DNA of 18,956 nucleotides from DATIJJ01 sp035478795 (GTDB lineage Bacteria > Pseudomonadota > Gammaproteobacteria > DSM-16500): contig DATIJJ010000102.1 in NCBI GenBank assembly GCA_035478795.1, positions 1 to 18,956 of the forward strand, in the 5' to 3' direction. Of this stretch, positions 1 through 6,768 are shown piece by piece. The position numbers and the translations under genes were made by a program. Positions within the stretch are counted from its first letter, which is position 1. Every line of letters starts with the position of its first letter. The notes below the pieces were generated by a model, which had not been told where the DNA came from, searched no databases, and saw nothing but the letters and a program-made list of their open reading frames with translations.

Positions 1-56
1 TTAATCTGTTCGGAAGCGGCGGGCGCAATTTTGATGTAATAGGGAGTCGTTGTCAC
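1..56 (-). CDS. RelE/ParE-like toxin, N-terminal fragment (cut by window edge)
   Basis: Only the first 18 codons are in the window. A GTG start at 56-54 lies 3 bases after the stop of the upstream antitoxin gene. The peptide begins MTTTPYYIKIAPAASEQI, which resembles the opening beta strand and helix of RelE/ParE-family toxins (ribosome-dependent mRNA interferases or gyrase poisons). The call rests mainly on context: a Phd/YefM antitoxin is almost always followed, on the same strand and with almost no gap, by such a toxin. No catalytic residue is visible, so the toxin subtype and whether it is intact cannot be judged. Confidence 0.55.
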   Translation of the reverse strand, partial: MTTTPYYIKIAPAASEQI

Positions 57-59
57 GCG

Positions 60-320
60 TTATGCGCCCAGATCTTCTTTCAGTTTTTCAAGTGTCACCG
101 TGCCAATACTGCGTGCTTCTTTCAATGCATCAATGGCTTCACGCAAATCATGCTTGTCCTGCGATTCCAGCAGTAATTCCAGATCTTCAACCGGAATGAT
201 CGCGGCAATTTCCTTGCCGCGGCGCGTCAACAAGATACGTTCCTTGTTGTGCGCGACACGATTGATTAATTCGATAAATTGTTCTTTCGCATCGGCTGTA
301 TTGATCGGTATGGTGGTCAT
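60..320 (-). CDS. Phd/YefM-family antitoxin
   Basis: This 86-residue protein fits type II antitoxins of the Phd/YefM family. Residues 1-60 form the DNA-binding part: an opening segment followed by a helix (NTADAKEQFIELINRV), then the RILLTRRGKEIAAIIPVEDL strand-turn typical of the family. The acidic, helical C-terminus (residues 60-86) would be the disordered toxin-neutralising tail. In known systems the antitoxin binds the cognate toxin and, as a complex, represses its own promoter. The ATG at 320-318 is preceded by GGAA at about 7 nt, a modest ribosome-binding site. The partial toxin gene follows after 3 bases, so the pair is one transcript. The partner and subtype are uncertain because the toxin is truncated by the window edge. 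Confidence 0.88.
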   Translation of the reverse strand: MTTIPINTADAKEQFIELINRVAHNKERILLTRRGKEIAAIIPVEDLELLLESQDKHDLREAIDALKEARSIGTVTLEKLKEDLGA

Positions 321-403
321 AAGTTAATTCCATTTTTTAATTTTTTCATATTGTGAATCGCGGATCATCTTTCCCTGAATGACCCGCGGGCTGGATAGAT
401 ACA

Positions 404-1435
404 TCAGGCAACAGACGTTTCTTTTTCCATTTTAGCCACATAGTGACCGGTCGCAGCAAGACTGTTTAATCGCGCACGCTGATAAAACGCTTTCTGTGCG
501 GCTGGAATGTTTTTATCGACACCCTGCCAGATTTTCATGGCATAATCCTGCAGCGCTCTGGCATACGAGTAGCTCAGGTTCCATGGCAACGGACCGGACG
601 CATTCATGGCATTCAAATGCGCGGTCGCGTCTTCCGGCGACTGGCCACCTGAAAGGAAATTGATGGTTGGAACAGCAGCAGGCACATGACGGCGCAAGAC
701 AGTCAGCGTTGCCTTTGCCACCTGTTCTACCGTCGCCTTGACCGGACATTTTTTACCGCTGATCACCATGCTCGGTTTCAGGATCATATATTCCATTTGA
801 ACTTTATGGCGTACGAGTGCGTTAAATACCGCATGCAACACCGGTTCAGTGACTTCAAAACAACGTTCGAGGGTGTGCTCGCCATCAATTAACACTTCCG
901 GTTCAACAATCGGTACAATGCCCGCTGCCTGACAAAGCGCTGCATAACGAGCAAGGACTTCTGCATTGGTCTCGATCGCAAGTTGTCCGGGTGTCGTTGC
1001 AGAAATTTGATAAACCGCACGCCATTTTGCAAAGCACGCACCTTTCTTTTTGTATTCCGCGAGGCGTTCTGCCAGACCATCCAGCCCTTGCGTCACCTGT
1101 TCTTCCCGGGTGTTTGGCAACAGTGTCAGGCCTTTATCTACCTTGATACCGGGCAAAATCCCGAGTTTCATCAATTTTTCCGGAAAAGGTGTGCCATCGA
1201 GCGCCTTTTGATTGAGCGTTTCTTCAAACAGGATGACGCCGGCAATAAATTCGTTAATGCCGGGGGTCGTGATCAGCATGTCGCGATACGTGCGTCGCGT
1301 TTCTTCTGTGGATTCGACACCCACCGCTTCAAAACGCTTGCCGATGGTGGCAGAACTTTCATCCGCGGCCAGAATGCCCTTGCCGCGTACGGCGAGCTTC
1401 AGAATGGTTTGTTCGAGGTCATGAGTCATTGTCAT
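404..1435 (-). CDS. Class I fructose-bisphosphate aldolase (eukaryote-like)
   Basis: A cytoplasmic glycolytic and gluconeogenic enzyme that interconverts fructose-1,6-bisphosphate with dihydroxyacetone phosphate and glyceraldehyde-3-phosphate. The 343-residue sequence follows animal and plant class I aldolases throughout. Visible active-site elements, numbered from ATG 1435, are GILAADES (Asp25), GIKVDKG (Lys98), FAKWRAV (Lys137), VEPEV (Glu178) and YMILKPSMV, whose Lys220 is the Schiff-base lysine. No metal-dependent (class II) signature is present. An in-frame ATG at 1444 abuts the AAAGG ribosome-binding site with no spacing, whereas ATG 1435 sits 9 nt from it, so 1435 is preferred. The gene lies 63 bp downstream of proS on the same strand and may share its transcript. 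Eukaryote-style class I aldolases do occur in some gammaproteobacteria, so this need not mean recent transfer. Confidence 0.95.
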   Translation of the reverse strand: MTMTHDLEQTILKLAVRGKGILAADESSATIGKRFEAVGVESTEETRRTYRDMLITTPGINEFIAGVILFEETLNQKALDGTPFPEKLMKLGILPGIKVDKGLTLLPNTREEQVTQGLDGLAERLAEYKKKGACFAKWRAVYQISATTPGQLAIETNAEVLARYAALCQAAGIVPIVEPEVLIDGEHTLERCFEVTEPVLHAVFNALVRHKVQMEYMILKPSMVISGKKCPVKATVEQVAKATLTVLRRHVPAAVPTINFLSGGQSPEDATAHLNAMNASGPLPWNLSYSYARALQDYAMKIWQGVDKNIPAAQKAFYQRARLNSLAATGHYVAKMEKETSVA

Positions 1436-1498
1436 TGAAGTCATCCTTTAAATAGAAAACTAAAAAGTTAACCGTGAAATGCCGCAAAGGGTAGCACA

Positions 1499-2989
1499 TT
1501 AGTAGGATTTTGCGAAGATCACCTGTTGCGGGCTCTCGCCGCCACTAAAAATACATTTTCCAGGCACAGGCTCAGTCACGAGCGGAATGCAGCGAATGGT
1601 CACATTGAGATCCTTTTTAATTTTGGCCTCAACAAGCGGATCGCCATCCCAGTGTGCCAGCGCGAATCCGCCATCACTCTCGGTGAAAAATTCATAAAAG
1701 TCGGCTTCACAATTAATTTTGACGGTATTTTGCTGCTGGAAATCCCGTGCCCGATTAAAGAGCGTTTCCTGAATGTTATCAAGCTGCAGGGTAACTGTCG
1801 CCAGAAACTGGCGCACATCCTGCGCTTCCCGATCCTTGTATTCCTTATCGCGGCGACCCAAAAAGACCGTATTGGCTTCCTGTTCCTTCGGGCCTATCTC
1901 AAGACGAATCGGCACGCCTTTTTTGACCCAGCTCCAGGCTTTTTCACCGCCGGTTATGGGTCGCTGGTCGATTTCGACAGACAGATTTCTGCCACCGTAT
2001 GACATATTTTTCAAATCATCGGCTATTTTTTGAGAATATTCCAAAATCGCCGCGCGTTGTTCTTCCTTATGAATCACCGGCAAAATGACGACATGGACGG
2101 GTGCTATTTTAGGCGGAACAATCAAACCATTGTCATCACTGTGTGTCATGATGAGTCCACCAATGAGACGTGTGCTGGAACCCCAGGACGTGGTATGGAC
2201 GAATTCCTCAACCCCTTCCGCATTGGCGAATTTAATGTTGAAAACGCGCGCGAAATTTTGGCCGAGATAATGTGACGTGCCTGCCTGCAGCGCTTTTTTA
2301 TCCTGCATCATCGCTTCAATGCAGTAAGTATTCACAGCCCCCGGAAAACGTTCGCCTGCCGATTTTTCGCCGCGGATCACCGGCATGGCCATGTAATCTT
2401 CCGCAAAACGCGCATAAACATCGAGCATTTTAAGCGTTTCTTCCCGTGCCTCCCATTCTGTTGCGTGAGCGGTATGACCTTCCTGCCATAAAAATTCGGA
2501 CGTGCGCAAAAACATGCGGGTGCGCATTTCCCAGCGCACAATGTTCGCCCATTGATTGATGAGCAAGGGCAAATCACGCCAGGATTGTATCCAGCGTGAA
2601 AACGCTTCGCCAATAATGGTTTCGGATGTCGGTCGAATAATGTAGGGCTCTTCAAGGGGACTGGCCGGCACGAGTTTTCCGGATTCATTTTTGGCAAGAC
2701 GCGTATGCGTTACGACCGCACATTCTTTCGCAAACCCGTCAATGTGCTCTGCTTCCTTTTCAAGAAAACTCGCCGGAATCAAGAGTGGAAAATACACATT
2801 TTTGTGACCGGTTTCCCGGATGCGGGTATCGAGCACGCGCTGGATATTTTCCCAGATCGCATAACCCCACGGTTTGATGATCATACAACCGCGCACCGGC
2901 GAGACTTCAGAGAGATCGGCCGCCTTGATGACTTGCTGGTACCATTCAGGATAATTTTCTTCGCGCGTGGGGGTGATGGCTGTTTTCAT
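1499..2989 (-). CDS. proS: Prolyl-tRNA synthetase, type III (archaeal/eukaryotic-style)
   Basis: Class II aminoacyl-tRNA synthetase that charges tRNA-Pro in the cytoplasm. The 496-residue length and architecture match the archaeal/eukaryotic-style enzyme: no INS editing domain between motifs 2 and 3, and a C-terminal extension ending in Tyr. Visible elements are the proline-site segment RPTSETII (119-126), motif 2 with RWEMRTRMFLRTSEFLWQEG (152-171), motif 3 with SSTRLIGGLIMTH (271-283), the anticodon-binding domain from about 298, and the terminal AKSY. The C-terminal zinc knuckle is degenerate: the usual WCGDxxC is WDGDPLV (447-453) and the final CxxC is CIFS (479-482), leaving Cys479 alone of the expected four. 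The ATG is 7 nt after the bcp stop with no good Shine-Dalgarno sequence, suggesting translational coupling. Confidence 0.96.
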   Translation of the reverse strand: MKTAITPTREENYPEWYQQVIKAADLSEVSPVRGCMIIKPWGYAIWENIQRVLDTRIRETGHKNVYFPLLIPASFLEKEAEHIDGFAKECAVVTHTRLAKNESGKLVPASPLEEPYIIRPTSETIIGEAFSRWIQSWRDLPLLINQWANIVRWEMRTRMFLRTSEFLWQEGHTAHATEWEAREETLKMLDVYARFAEDYMAMPVIRGEKSAGERFPGAVNTYCIEAMMQDKKALQAGTSHYLGQNFARVFNIKFANAEGVEEFVHTTSWGSSTRLIGGLIMTHSDDNGLIVPPKIAPVHVVILPVIHKEEQRAAILEYSQKIADDLKNMSYGGRNLSVEIDQRPITGGEKAWSWVKKGVPIRLEIGPKEQEANTVFLGRRDKEYKDREAQDVRQFLATVTLQLDNIQETLFNRARDFQQQNTVKINCEADFYEFFTESDGGFALAHWDGDPLVEAKIKKDLNVTIRCIPLVTEPVPGKCIFSGGESPQQVIFAKSY

Positions 2990-2996
2990 GATTTTT

Positions 2997-3473
2997 TTAT
3001 GCCTCGCTGCCTGATTTATTTAATGCATTAAACACTGCTTCACTGTGTCCCACGACTTTCACTTTTCGCCATATCGCGCGAAGGATGCCCTGTTCATCGA
3101 TCAGAAAAGTAGATCGGTTGATGCCTAAAAACGTATTGCCAAACAGGCTTTTTTTATTGATGACGCCATAAGCCTGACAGACTTCACCTGTTTCATCAAA
3201 GAGCAAGGGAAAGGGCAAATGGTATTTTTCCTTGAATTTTCGATGGCTGGCCGGGTTGTCTTTTGAAATCCCCAGAACGATTGCGCCACGGTTTTCAAAC
3301 TGATGGATGTTATCCCGAAAATCACAGGCTTCGCGCGTGCAACCCGGTGTATTGTTTTTCGGATAAAAATAGAGAATGATTTTTTTGCCGCAGAGGCTGT
3401 CAAGGGAGACAGATTGATCCTGATCCGAGACCAGATTGAAAGGGGGTGCCTTATCGCCGACGTTCAACGTCAT
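2997..3473 (-). CDS. bcp: Thioredoxin-dependent thiol peroxidase (Bcp/PrxQ peroxiredoxin)
   Basis: A cytoplasmic peroxiredoxin that reduces hydrogen peroxide and alkyl hydroperoxides using thioredoxin. The 158-residue sequence starts MTLNVGDKAPPFNL and contains YPKNNTPGCTREACDFRDN, carrying the peroxidatic Cys (in PGC) and, five residues on, the resolving Cys (in EAC) characteristic of the PrxQ/Bcp two-cysteine type. The downstream GISKDNPASHRKFKEKY block is also typical. The start is set at ATG 3473 because GAGGA (3486-3482) stands 8 nt upstream; the longer reading from 3497 adds MMMKRNSP and has no such site. It is the first gene of the apparent bcp-proS-aldolase run, with a 7-bp gap to proS. 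Confidence 0.95.
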   Translation of the reverse strand: MTLNVGDKAPPFNLVSDQDQSVSLDSLCGKKIILYFYPKNNTPGCTREACDFRDNIHQFENRGAIVLGISKDNPASHRKFKEKYHLPFPLLFDETGEVCQAYGVINKKSLFGNTFLGINRSTFLIDEQGILRAIWRKVKVVGHSEAVFNALNKSGSEA

Positions 3474-3514
3474 GGGAGAGTTCCTCTTCATCATCATGAA
3501 TGAGGGAAGAGTAT

Positions 3515-3546
3515 ATAGGAAGACGGGAAAATAGGAAGACTGGAAA
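3515..3546. repeat. 16-bp tandem duplication
   Basis: Two adjacent copies of ATAGGAAGAC(G/T)GGAAA (3515-3530 and 3531-3546) differ at one base, followed by a degraded partial copy up to about 3555. It lies just upstream of bcp on the minus strand, so it could affect that promoter region. No function is evident; it is probably replication slippage. Confidence 0.6.
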
Positions 3547-3587
3547 AACGGAAGGATAATAAGACAGGCTTGCTGTACAAATCAGGC

Positions 3588-3747
3588 TTCAACCGGAGCG
3601 TACTCCTCCCTTTTCAAAGGGAGGTTGGGAGGGATTTTTTTTGACGTTGAAAAAATCCCCCCGCCGCACAAAACTTGTCCCGTAATGCTTTTATACGGGA
3701 AACGTGCGTCGACCCCCTTTGATAAGGGGGTTTCCGCTCCGGTTGAA
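3588..3747. mobile_element. MITE-like element, 160 bp, 13-bp terminal inverted repeats
   Basis: TTCAACCGGAGCG at 3588-3600 is exactly the reverse complement of CGCTCCGGTTGAA at 3735-3747, delimiting a 160-bp non-coding unit. Inside are four perfect hairpins: 3605-3624 (9-bp arms, CCTCCCTTT), 3631-3659 (10-bp arms, GGGATTTTTT), 3679-3699 (6-bp arms, CCCGTA) and 3713-3730 (7-bp arms, CCCCCTT). Size, terminal repeats and lack of coding capacity fit a miniature inverted-repeat element moved in trans. No clear target duplication was seen at either edge. It separates bcp from the lipoprotein gene, whose stop codon is 3 bp beyond the element, so lipoprotein transcripts would run into the hairpins. 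Family identity and copy number cannot be judged from one copy. Confidence 0.72.
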
Positions 3748-3750
3748 CAA

Positions 3751-3957
3751 TTATTTAGCCAGCTGATTACCTACAAGCGCACCACCGACCGCGCCAATGC
3801 CTGTTCCAACTGCACTGCCACCGGTGACCAGATTGCCTGCCACACCGCCAACTACAGCACCTGCTGCAGTCCCTGTATCGCGTTTATCCCACGAACAGCC
3901 TGTCGTTAACGTGGCTGCCAGTAAAAGCGTAACGGTACCTGTCATGAGCTTGTTCAT
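3751..3957 (-). CDS. Small glycine-zipper lipoprotein (OsmB-like)
   Basis: A 68-residue predicted lipoprotein. The N-terminus MNKLMTGTVTLLLAATLTTGC has a charged start, a hydrophobic core and a lipobox LTTGC with Cys21 as the lipidated residue. The mature part is a glycine-zipper: repeated small residues in GTAAGAVVGGVAGN and GTGIGAVGGALVGN, as in OsmB/YMGG-type small outer-membrane lipoproteins. Such proteins sit in the envelope and are often stress-induced; no specific role can be assigned. A strong GGAGG lies 4 nt before the ATG. The gene stands alone between rlmJ (69-bp gap) and the MITE-like element that begins 3 bp past its stop. Confidence 0.8.
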   Translation of the reverse strand: MNKLMTGTVTLLLAATLTTGCSWDKRDTGTAAGAVVGGVAGNLVTGGSAVGTGIGAVGGALVGNQLAK

Positions 3958-4026
3958 AACGCCTCCGAAGCTTGTTTTGATGATGGATGAGATTCTCCAA
4001 CCTTTATTTTAACAGAATTACAACGG

Positions 4027-4866
4027 TCAGGTTTGATTGTAACCTGTTGATTTAAAATAACCTTGCCGGTTGATGGTCAGTACATTCCAAAGCCATGGCA
4101 AAAAGCTTTCCATTTGTTGATCGATCTGCCATGGCGGATTGATAATCACCATGCCGGATCCATTCAGCCGCCCGGCCACATCATCCGAATGCACACACAA
4201 TTCTGTGATCAGAAAAGGCCGTTTGATAGCCGCCTGAAGCGCTTCACGAAACAGTTTGTTTTGTGCGGATGTCTTGATCGGATACCAGATCGCATAGACG
4301 CCGGTTTCAAAGCGTTTTATTGTCTCCCCCAACAGAGCCGGAAGCGACATCAGTTCATCTTTTTTTTCGTAAGGCGGGTCAATCAGCACGAGCCCCCGGC
4401 GTTCTTTCGGTGGCAGGAAGGCTTTCAATCCCTGATAGCCATCCTGATGATGAATACCAACGCGCTTGTCATCGGCAAATAGTTTTTTTAACGGGATGAT
4501 TTCTTCCGGATGCCATTCAGCGAGAACCATCCGATCCTCTGTGCGCAGAAAATAATGTGCAAACCAGGGCGAACCGGGATAATACCGCAACGCATCCGGT
4601 TGATTCAGACTGTTCACGCAGGTGAGATAATCCTGTATTAAAGCAGGCGGATGCATCGCATGAACGATTTTTTGTATGCCCTCTTCAAACTCTTTATTTT
4701 TTTGGGAAGCGTCAGAAAGAAGATCATAACGACCGGTGCCCGCATGCGTTTCGAGATACAAAAAAGCCGTATCCTTGCGTAAAAGGGCCTTGATGAGCGC
4801 GACAAGAATAACGTGCTTGAACACATCGGCTGCACTTCCCGCGTGAAAGGTGTGACGATAATTCAT
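4027..4866 (-). CDS. rlmJ: 23S rRNA (adenine-2030-N6)-methyltransferase RlmJ
   Basis: A SAM-dependent enzyme that methylates A2030 of 23S rRNA during ribosome assembly. The 279-residue product starts MNYRHTFHAGSAADVFKHV, the canonical RlmJ opening, and has the SAM-binding segment ETHAGTGRYDL (39-49) and the catalytic IDPPYE motif with Asp163-Pro-Pro-Tyr166. Length matches the E. coli protein (about 280). The frame stays open for 62 codons upstream into murI, but that extension has no similarity to the family and is ignored. The ATG at 4866 is one base after the murI stop, so translation is probably coupled to murI. It is the last gene of the kdsB-murI-rlmJ run. Confidence 0.95.
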   Translation of the reverse strand: MNYRHTFHAGSAADVFKHVILVALIKALLRKDTAFLYLETHAGTGRYDLLSDASQKNKEFEEGIQKIVHAMHPPALIQDYLTCVNSLNQPDALRYYPGSPWFAHYFLRTEDRMVLAEWHPEEIIPLKKLFADDKRVGIHHQDGYQGLKAFLPPKERRGLVLIDPPYEKKDELMSLPALLGETIKRFETGVYAIWYPIKTSAQNKLFREALQAAIKRPFLITELCVHSDDVAGRLNGSGMVIINPPWQIDQQMESFLPWLWNVLTINRQGYFKSTGYNQT

Positions 4867-4867
4867 G

Positions 4868-5674
4868 TCATTCCCACAATGGATAATGTTCGAGTTTGAT
4901 GTCTTCCTGAAAAAAGATTTTTGTGCCGGATGCAAACGATTCTGTGTAATCCGACACGTAAAACTGTCGGGTGCCGCCCCCCTTCGTGTTAAGCAAATTT
5001 TCTTCGAGAAGGCGTGCCTTGACTGCATTGGCAACGGCAACAGACGGGTCAATGATAGCCACTTTATGCTGAAAAAAAGCCGCTATTTTATGTTTGACGA
5101 CCGGATAATGTGTGCAGGCCAAAAGCAGCGCGTCAATATTTTGCAAGGCAGCCGCAGAAAGATATTCCTCGACGAGACTGTCTGTCACGCCATTATTGCC
5201 AAATTCCTCGATGGCGGAGGCGAGCAAATTGGTGGGATGTGAAGTGAGTTGAATCCCGCTGTTCAGGTCATCAATTTTTTTCTTGTAAACATTGGAGTTA
5301 ACGGTTTGTCTTGTCCCGATCAATCCTATTTTTTTGTTGGCATACTGCTCGCGTAAAAACTGGACCGTTGGATCCACGACATTCATGACGATGGCCTTGC
5401 TTCCGACATATTCCCTGATCAGTTCATAGGCCGCAGTCGATGCAGAATTACAGGCAATCAGGATCATCTTGCATTGCTGCTGCAATAACATGTGCGCTAT
5501 TTTGACGGAGTACGCCTGAATCGTCGCAGGTGATTTATCGCCATAAGGCAAATGGGCCGTGTCGCCAAAATAAATAATATTTTCTTCCGGCATGGACTGC
5601 GTGATAGCGTGTGCAACGGTTAAGCCGCCAATGCCGCTGTCAAAAATGCCGATCGGTTTCATGTCAGTTTTCAT
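4868..5674 (-). CDS. murI: Glutamate racemase
   Basis: A cofactor-independent racemase converting L-glutamate to D-glutamate for the peptidoglycan stem peptide; cytoplasmic. The 268-residue sequence has FDSGIGGLTV (11-20), YFGDTAHLPYG (35-45) and the two catalytic cysteines: Cys75 in IACNSAST and Cys187 in LLACTHYP. Length matches the family. ATG 5674 overlaps the end of kdsB by 11 bp; an alternative ATG at 5662 (MKPIGIFDSG) would start one base after the kdsB stop. Neither has a clear Shine-Dalgarno sequence, so coupling to kdsB is likely and the exact start is open. The rlmJ start follows one base after the stop. Confidence 0.96.
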   Translation of the reverse strand: MKTDMKPIGIFDSGIGGLTVAHAITQSMPEENIIYFGDTAHLPYGDKSPATIQAYSVKIAHMLLQQQCKMILIACNSASTAAYELIREYVGSKAIVMNVVDPTVQFLREQYANKKIGLIGTRQTVNSNVYKKKIDDLNSGIQLTSHPTNLLASAIEEFGNNGVTDSLVEEYLSAAALQNIDALLLACTHYPVVKHKIAAFFQHKVAIIDPSVAVANAVKARLLEENLLNTKGGGTRQFYVSDYTESFASGTKIFFQEDIKLEHYPLWE

Positions 5675-6392
5675 ATTGAAAGTGCTGCGCGAGTTCGTAT
5701 TCTTCGGGTGTATTAATTTCGAGAGTTTTTTCCTTCGTCAAACAAATGCGAATGGAATGACCGTGCTCCAGTGCACGCAATTGCTCGAGACTTTCTGTTT
5801 TTTCAAGCGGCGTTTGCGGCAGGCTTGTGTAATGCAAAAGAAAATCACGACGAAATGCATAAAGACCGATGTGATGATAAACCGGTGCCTTTTCTTTCGT
5901 TCGAAAAAAAGGAATGGGTGCTCTGGAAAAATAAAGTGCATTGCCTCGCAAATCCGTGATGACCTTGACGGCGCCGGCATTGTGATAATCCGTTGTCATG
6001 TTGAGAGGGCATGCGAGGGTTGTCATATCAGGCGTCTCGCCAGCGAGATACGGTGCAACCAGTTGTTCCAGCATGAGGGGTTTGACGAAAGGTTCATCAC
6101 CTTGCAAATTGATGATGATATCCATATCGGGATAATCTCTTGCAACGGCTGCGACGCGATCCGAACCGGTTGCATGCGCGGGATCCGTCATCATGACCTT
6201 CCCGCCGACTTTTTGAATGACGGACGCAATGTCTTCACTGTCTGTTGCAACGACGACCTCCGTCAGCACCTTGCATTGGGCCGCATTTTCATAGACCCAT
6301 TGCACCATGGGTTTACCTTGTAACGGTAACAAGGGCTTGCGTGGCAGTCGGGTCGAGCCGATGCGGCTCGGAATAACACATAATATTTTCAT
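5664..6392 (-). CDS. kdsB: 3-deoxy-manno-octulosonate cytidylyltransferase (CMP-Kdo synthetase)
   Basis: Activates Kdo with CTP to CMP-Kdo, the donor for the inner core of lipopolysaccharide. The 242-residue sequence begins with the nucleotide-binding signature IPSRIGSTRLPRKPLLPLQG, continues with ATDSEDI and the NLQGDEPFV motif, and keeps the later GLYAFRRDFL and TESLEQLRALEHG blocks of KdsB. It is cytoplasmic. The start ATG at 6392 is preceded only by a weak AGAG-type site. The gene overlaps murI by 11 bp, and 35 bp upstream is the end of a Cys-rich secreted peptide gene on the same strand, which may share the transcript. Its presence supports a Gram-negative, Kdo-containing envelope. Confidence 0.97.
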   Translation of the reverse strand: MKILCVIPSRIGSTRLPRKPLLPLQGKPMVQWVYENAAQCKVLTEVVVATDSEDIASVIQKVGGKVMMTDPAHATGSDRVAAVARDYPDMDIIINLQGDEPFVKPLMLEQLVAPYLAGETPDMTTLACPLNMTTDYHNAGAVKVITDLRGNALYFSRAPIPFFRTKEKAPVYHHIGLYAFRRDFLLHYTSLPQTPLEKTESLEQLRALEHGHSIRICLTKEKTLEINTPEEYELAQHFQYEN

Positions 6393-6427
6393 GCAGAAAC
6401 TCTGTCAGATTGAAGTTGAAAGTTGCG

Positions 6428-6664
6428 TTATTCTTCCACATAACCCCCCACATTGCCAAATGCTTTGCAGCAATCGCATCGGCTGAGGCAGGGATTTCTG
6501 CCGCAGGATGGCTCGGTGCAGGCGCATTTATTCCGGCATGCGCAGTCATTTGAACAGCTATTACACGTGTTGCAGGAATTATTGCAGGAGTAACAATCGG
6601 CGAAAGCGGTCGTTGAAAAAACGAGTCCGGCGAGAGTCAATAAAACGGCAAGCACGGTTTTCAT
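6428..6664 (-). CDS. Exported Cys-rich small protein (14 cysteines), family not recognised
   Basis: A 78-residue protein starting MKTVLAVLLTLAGLVFSTTA, a clear Sec signal peptide with a probable cleavage site after AFA (residue 22). The mature 56 residues hold 14 cysteines (24, 27, 31, 34, 37, 41, 43, 47, 49, 54, 59, 63, 65, 66), in patterns such as CNNSCNTCNSC and CACRNKCAC, then a short Cys-free tail NVGGYVEE. This could bind metals like a periplasmic metallothionein or form a disulfide-knotted peptide; neither is shown. ATG 6664 is chosen because GGGAG stands 8 nt upstream and it begins directly with the signal peptide; a start at 6679 would add MGAPH. It precedes kdsB by 35 bp on the same strand. 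I do not recognise the family. Confidence 0.75.
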   Translation of the reverse strand: MKTVLAVLLTLAGLVFSTTAFADCYSCNNSCNTCNSCSNDCACRNKCACTEPSCGRNPCLSRCDCCKAFGNVGGYVEE

Positions 6665-6768
6665 GTGAGGGGCTCCCAATGATCATAAAAACACGAAGAA
6701 AGAGGGTCTTATTGATTACAGTCTAACACGGGCAGCCAGGACTTTTTTTGATCAGATGTGCAGGGGTG

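Noticed and set aside
983..2002. Plus-strand ORFs opposite the aldolase and proS genes (983-1438, 1526-2002)
   Set aside because: They mirror conserved genes on the other strand, show no family features and have no plausible start signals.
4867..5052. 62-codon N-terminal extension of rlmJ
   Set aside because: It overlaps conserved murI coding sequence, and the canonical RlmJ N-terminus MNYRHTFHAG begins at 4866, one base after the murI stop.
5592..6323. 243-codon plus-strand ORF opposite kdsB and murI
   Set aside because: It is antisense to clear, fully conserved kdsB and murI coding sequence, is Cys- and His-rich in a way typical of shadow frames, and has no recognisable domain.
6665..6768. 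Regulatory element or terminator between the cyclase and the Cys-rich peptide gene
   Set aside because: I see no stable hairpin, T-tract or recognisable promoter hexamers of adequate spacing in this gap.
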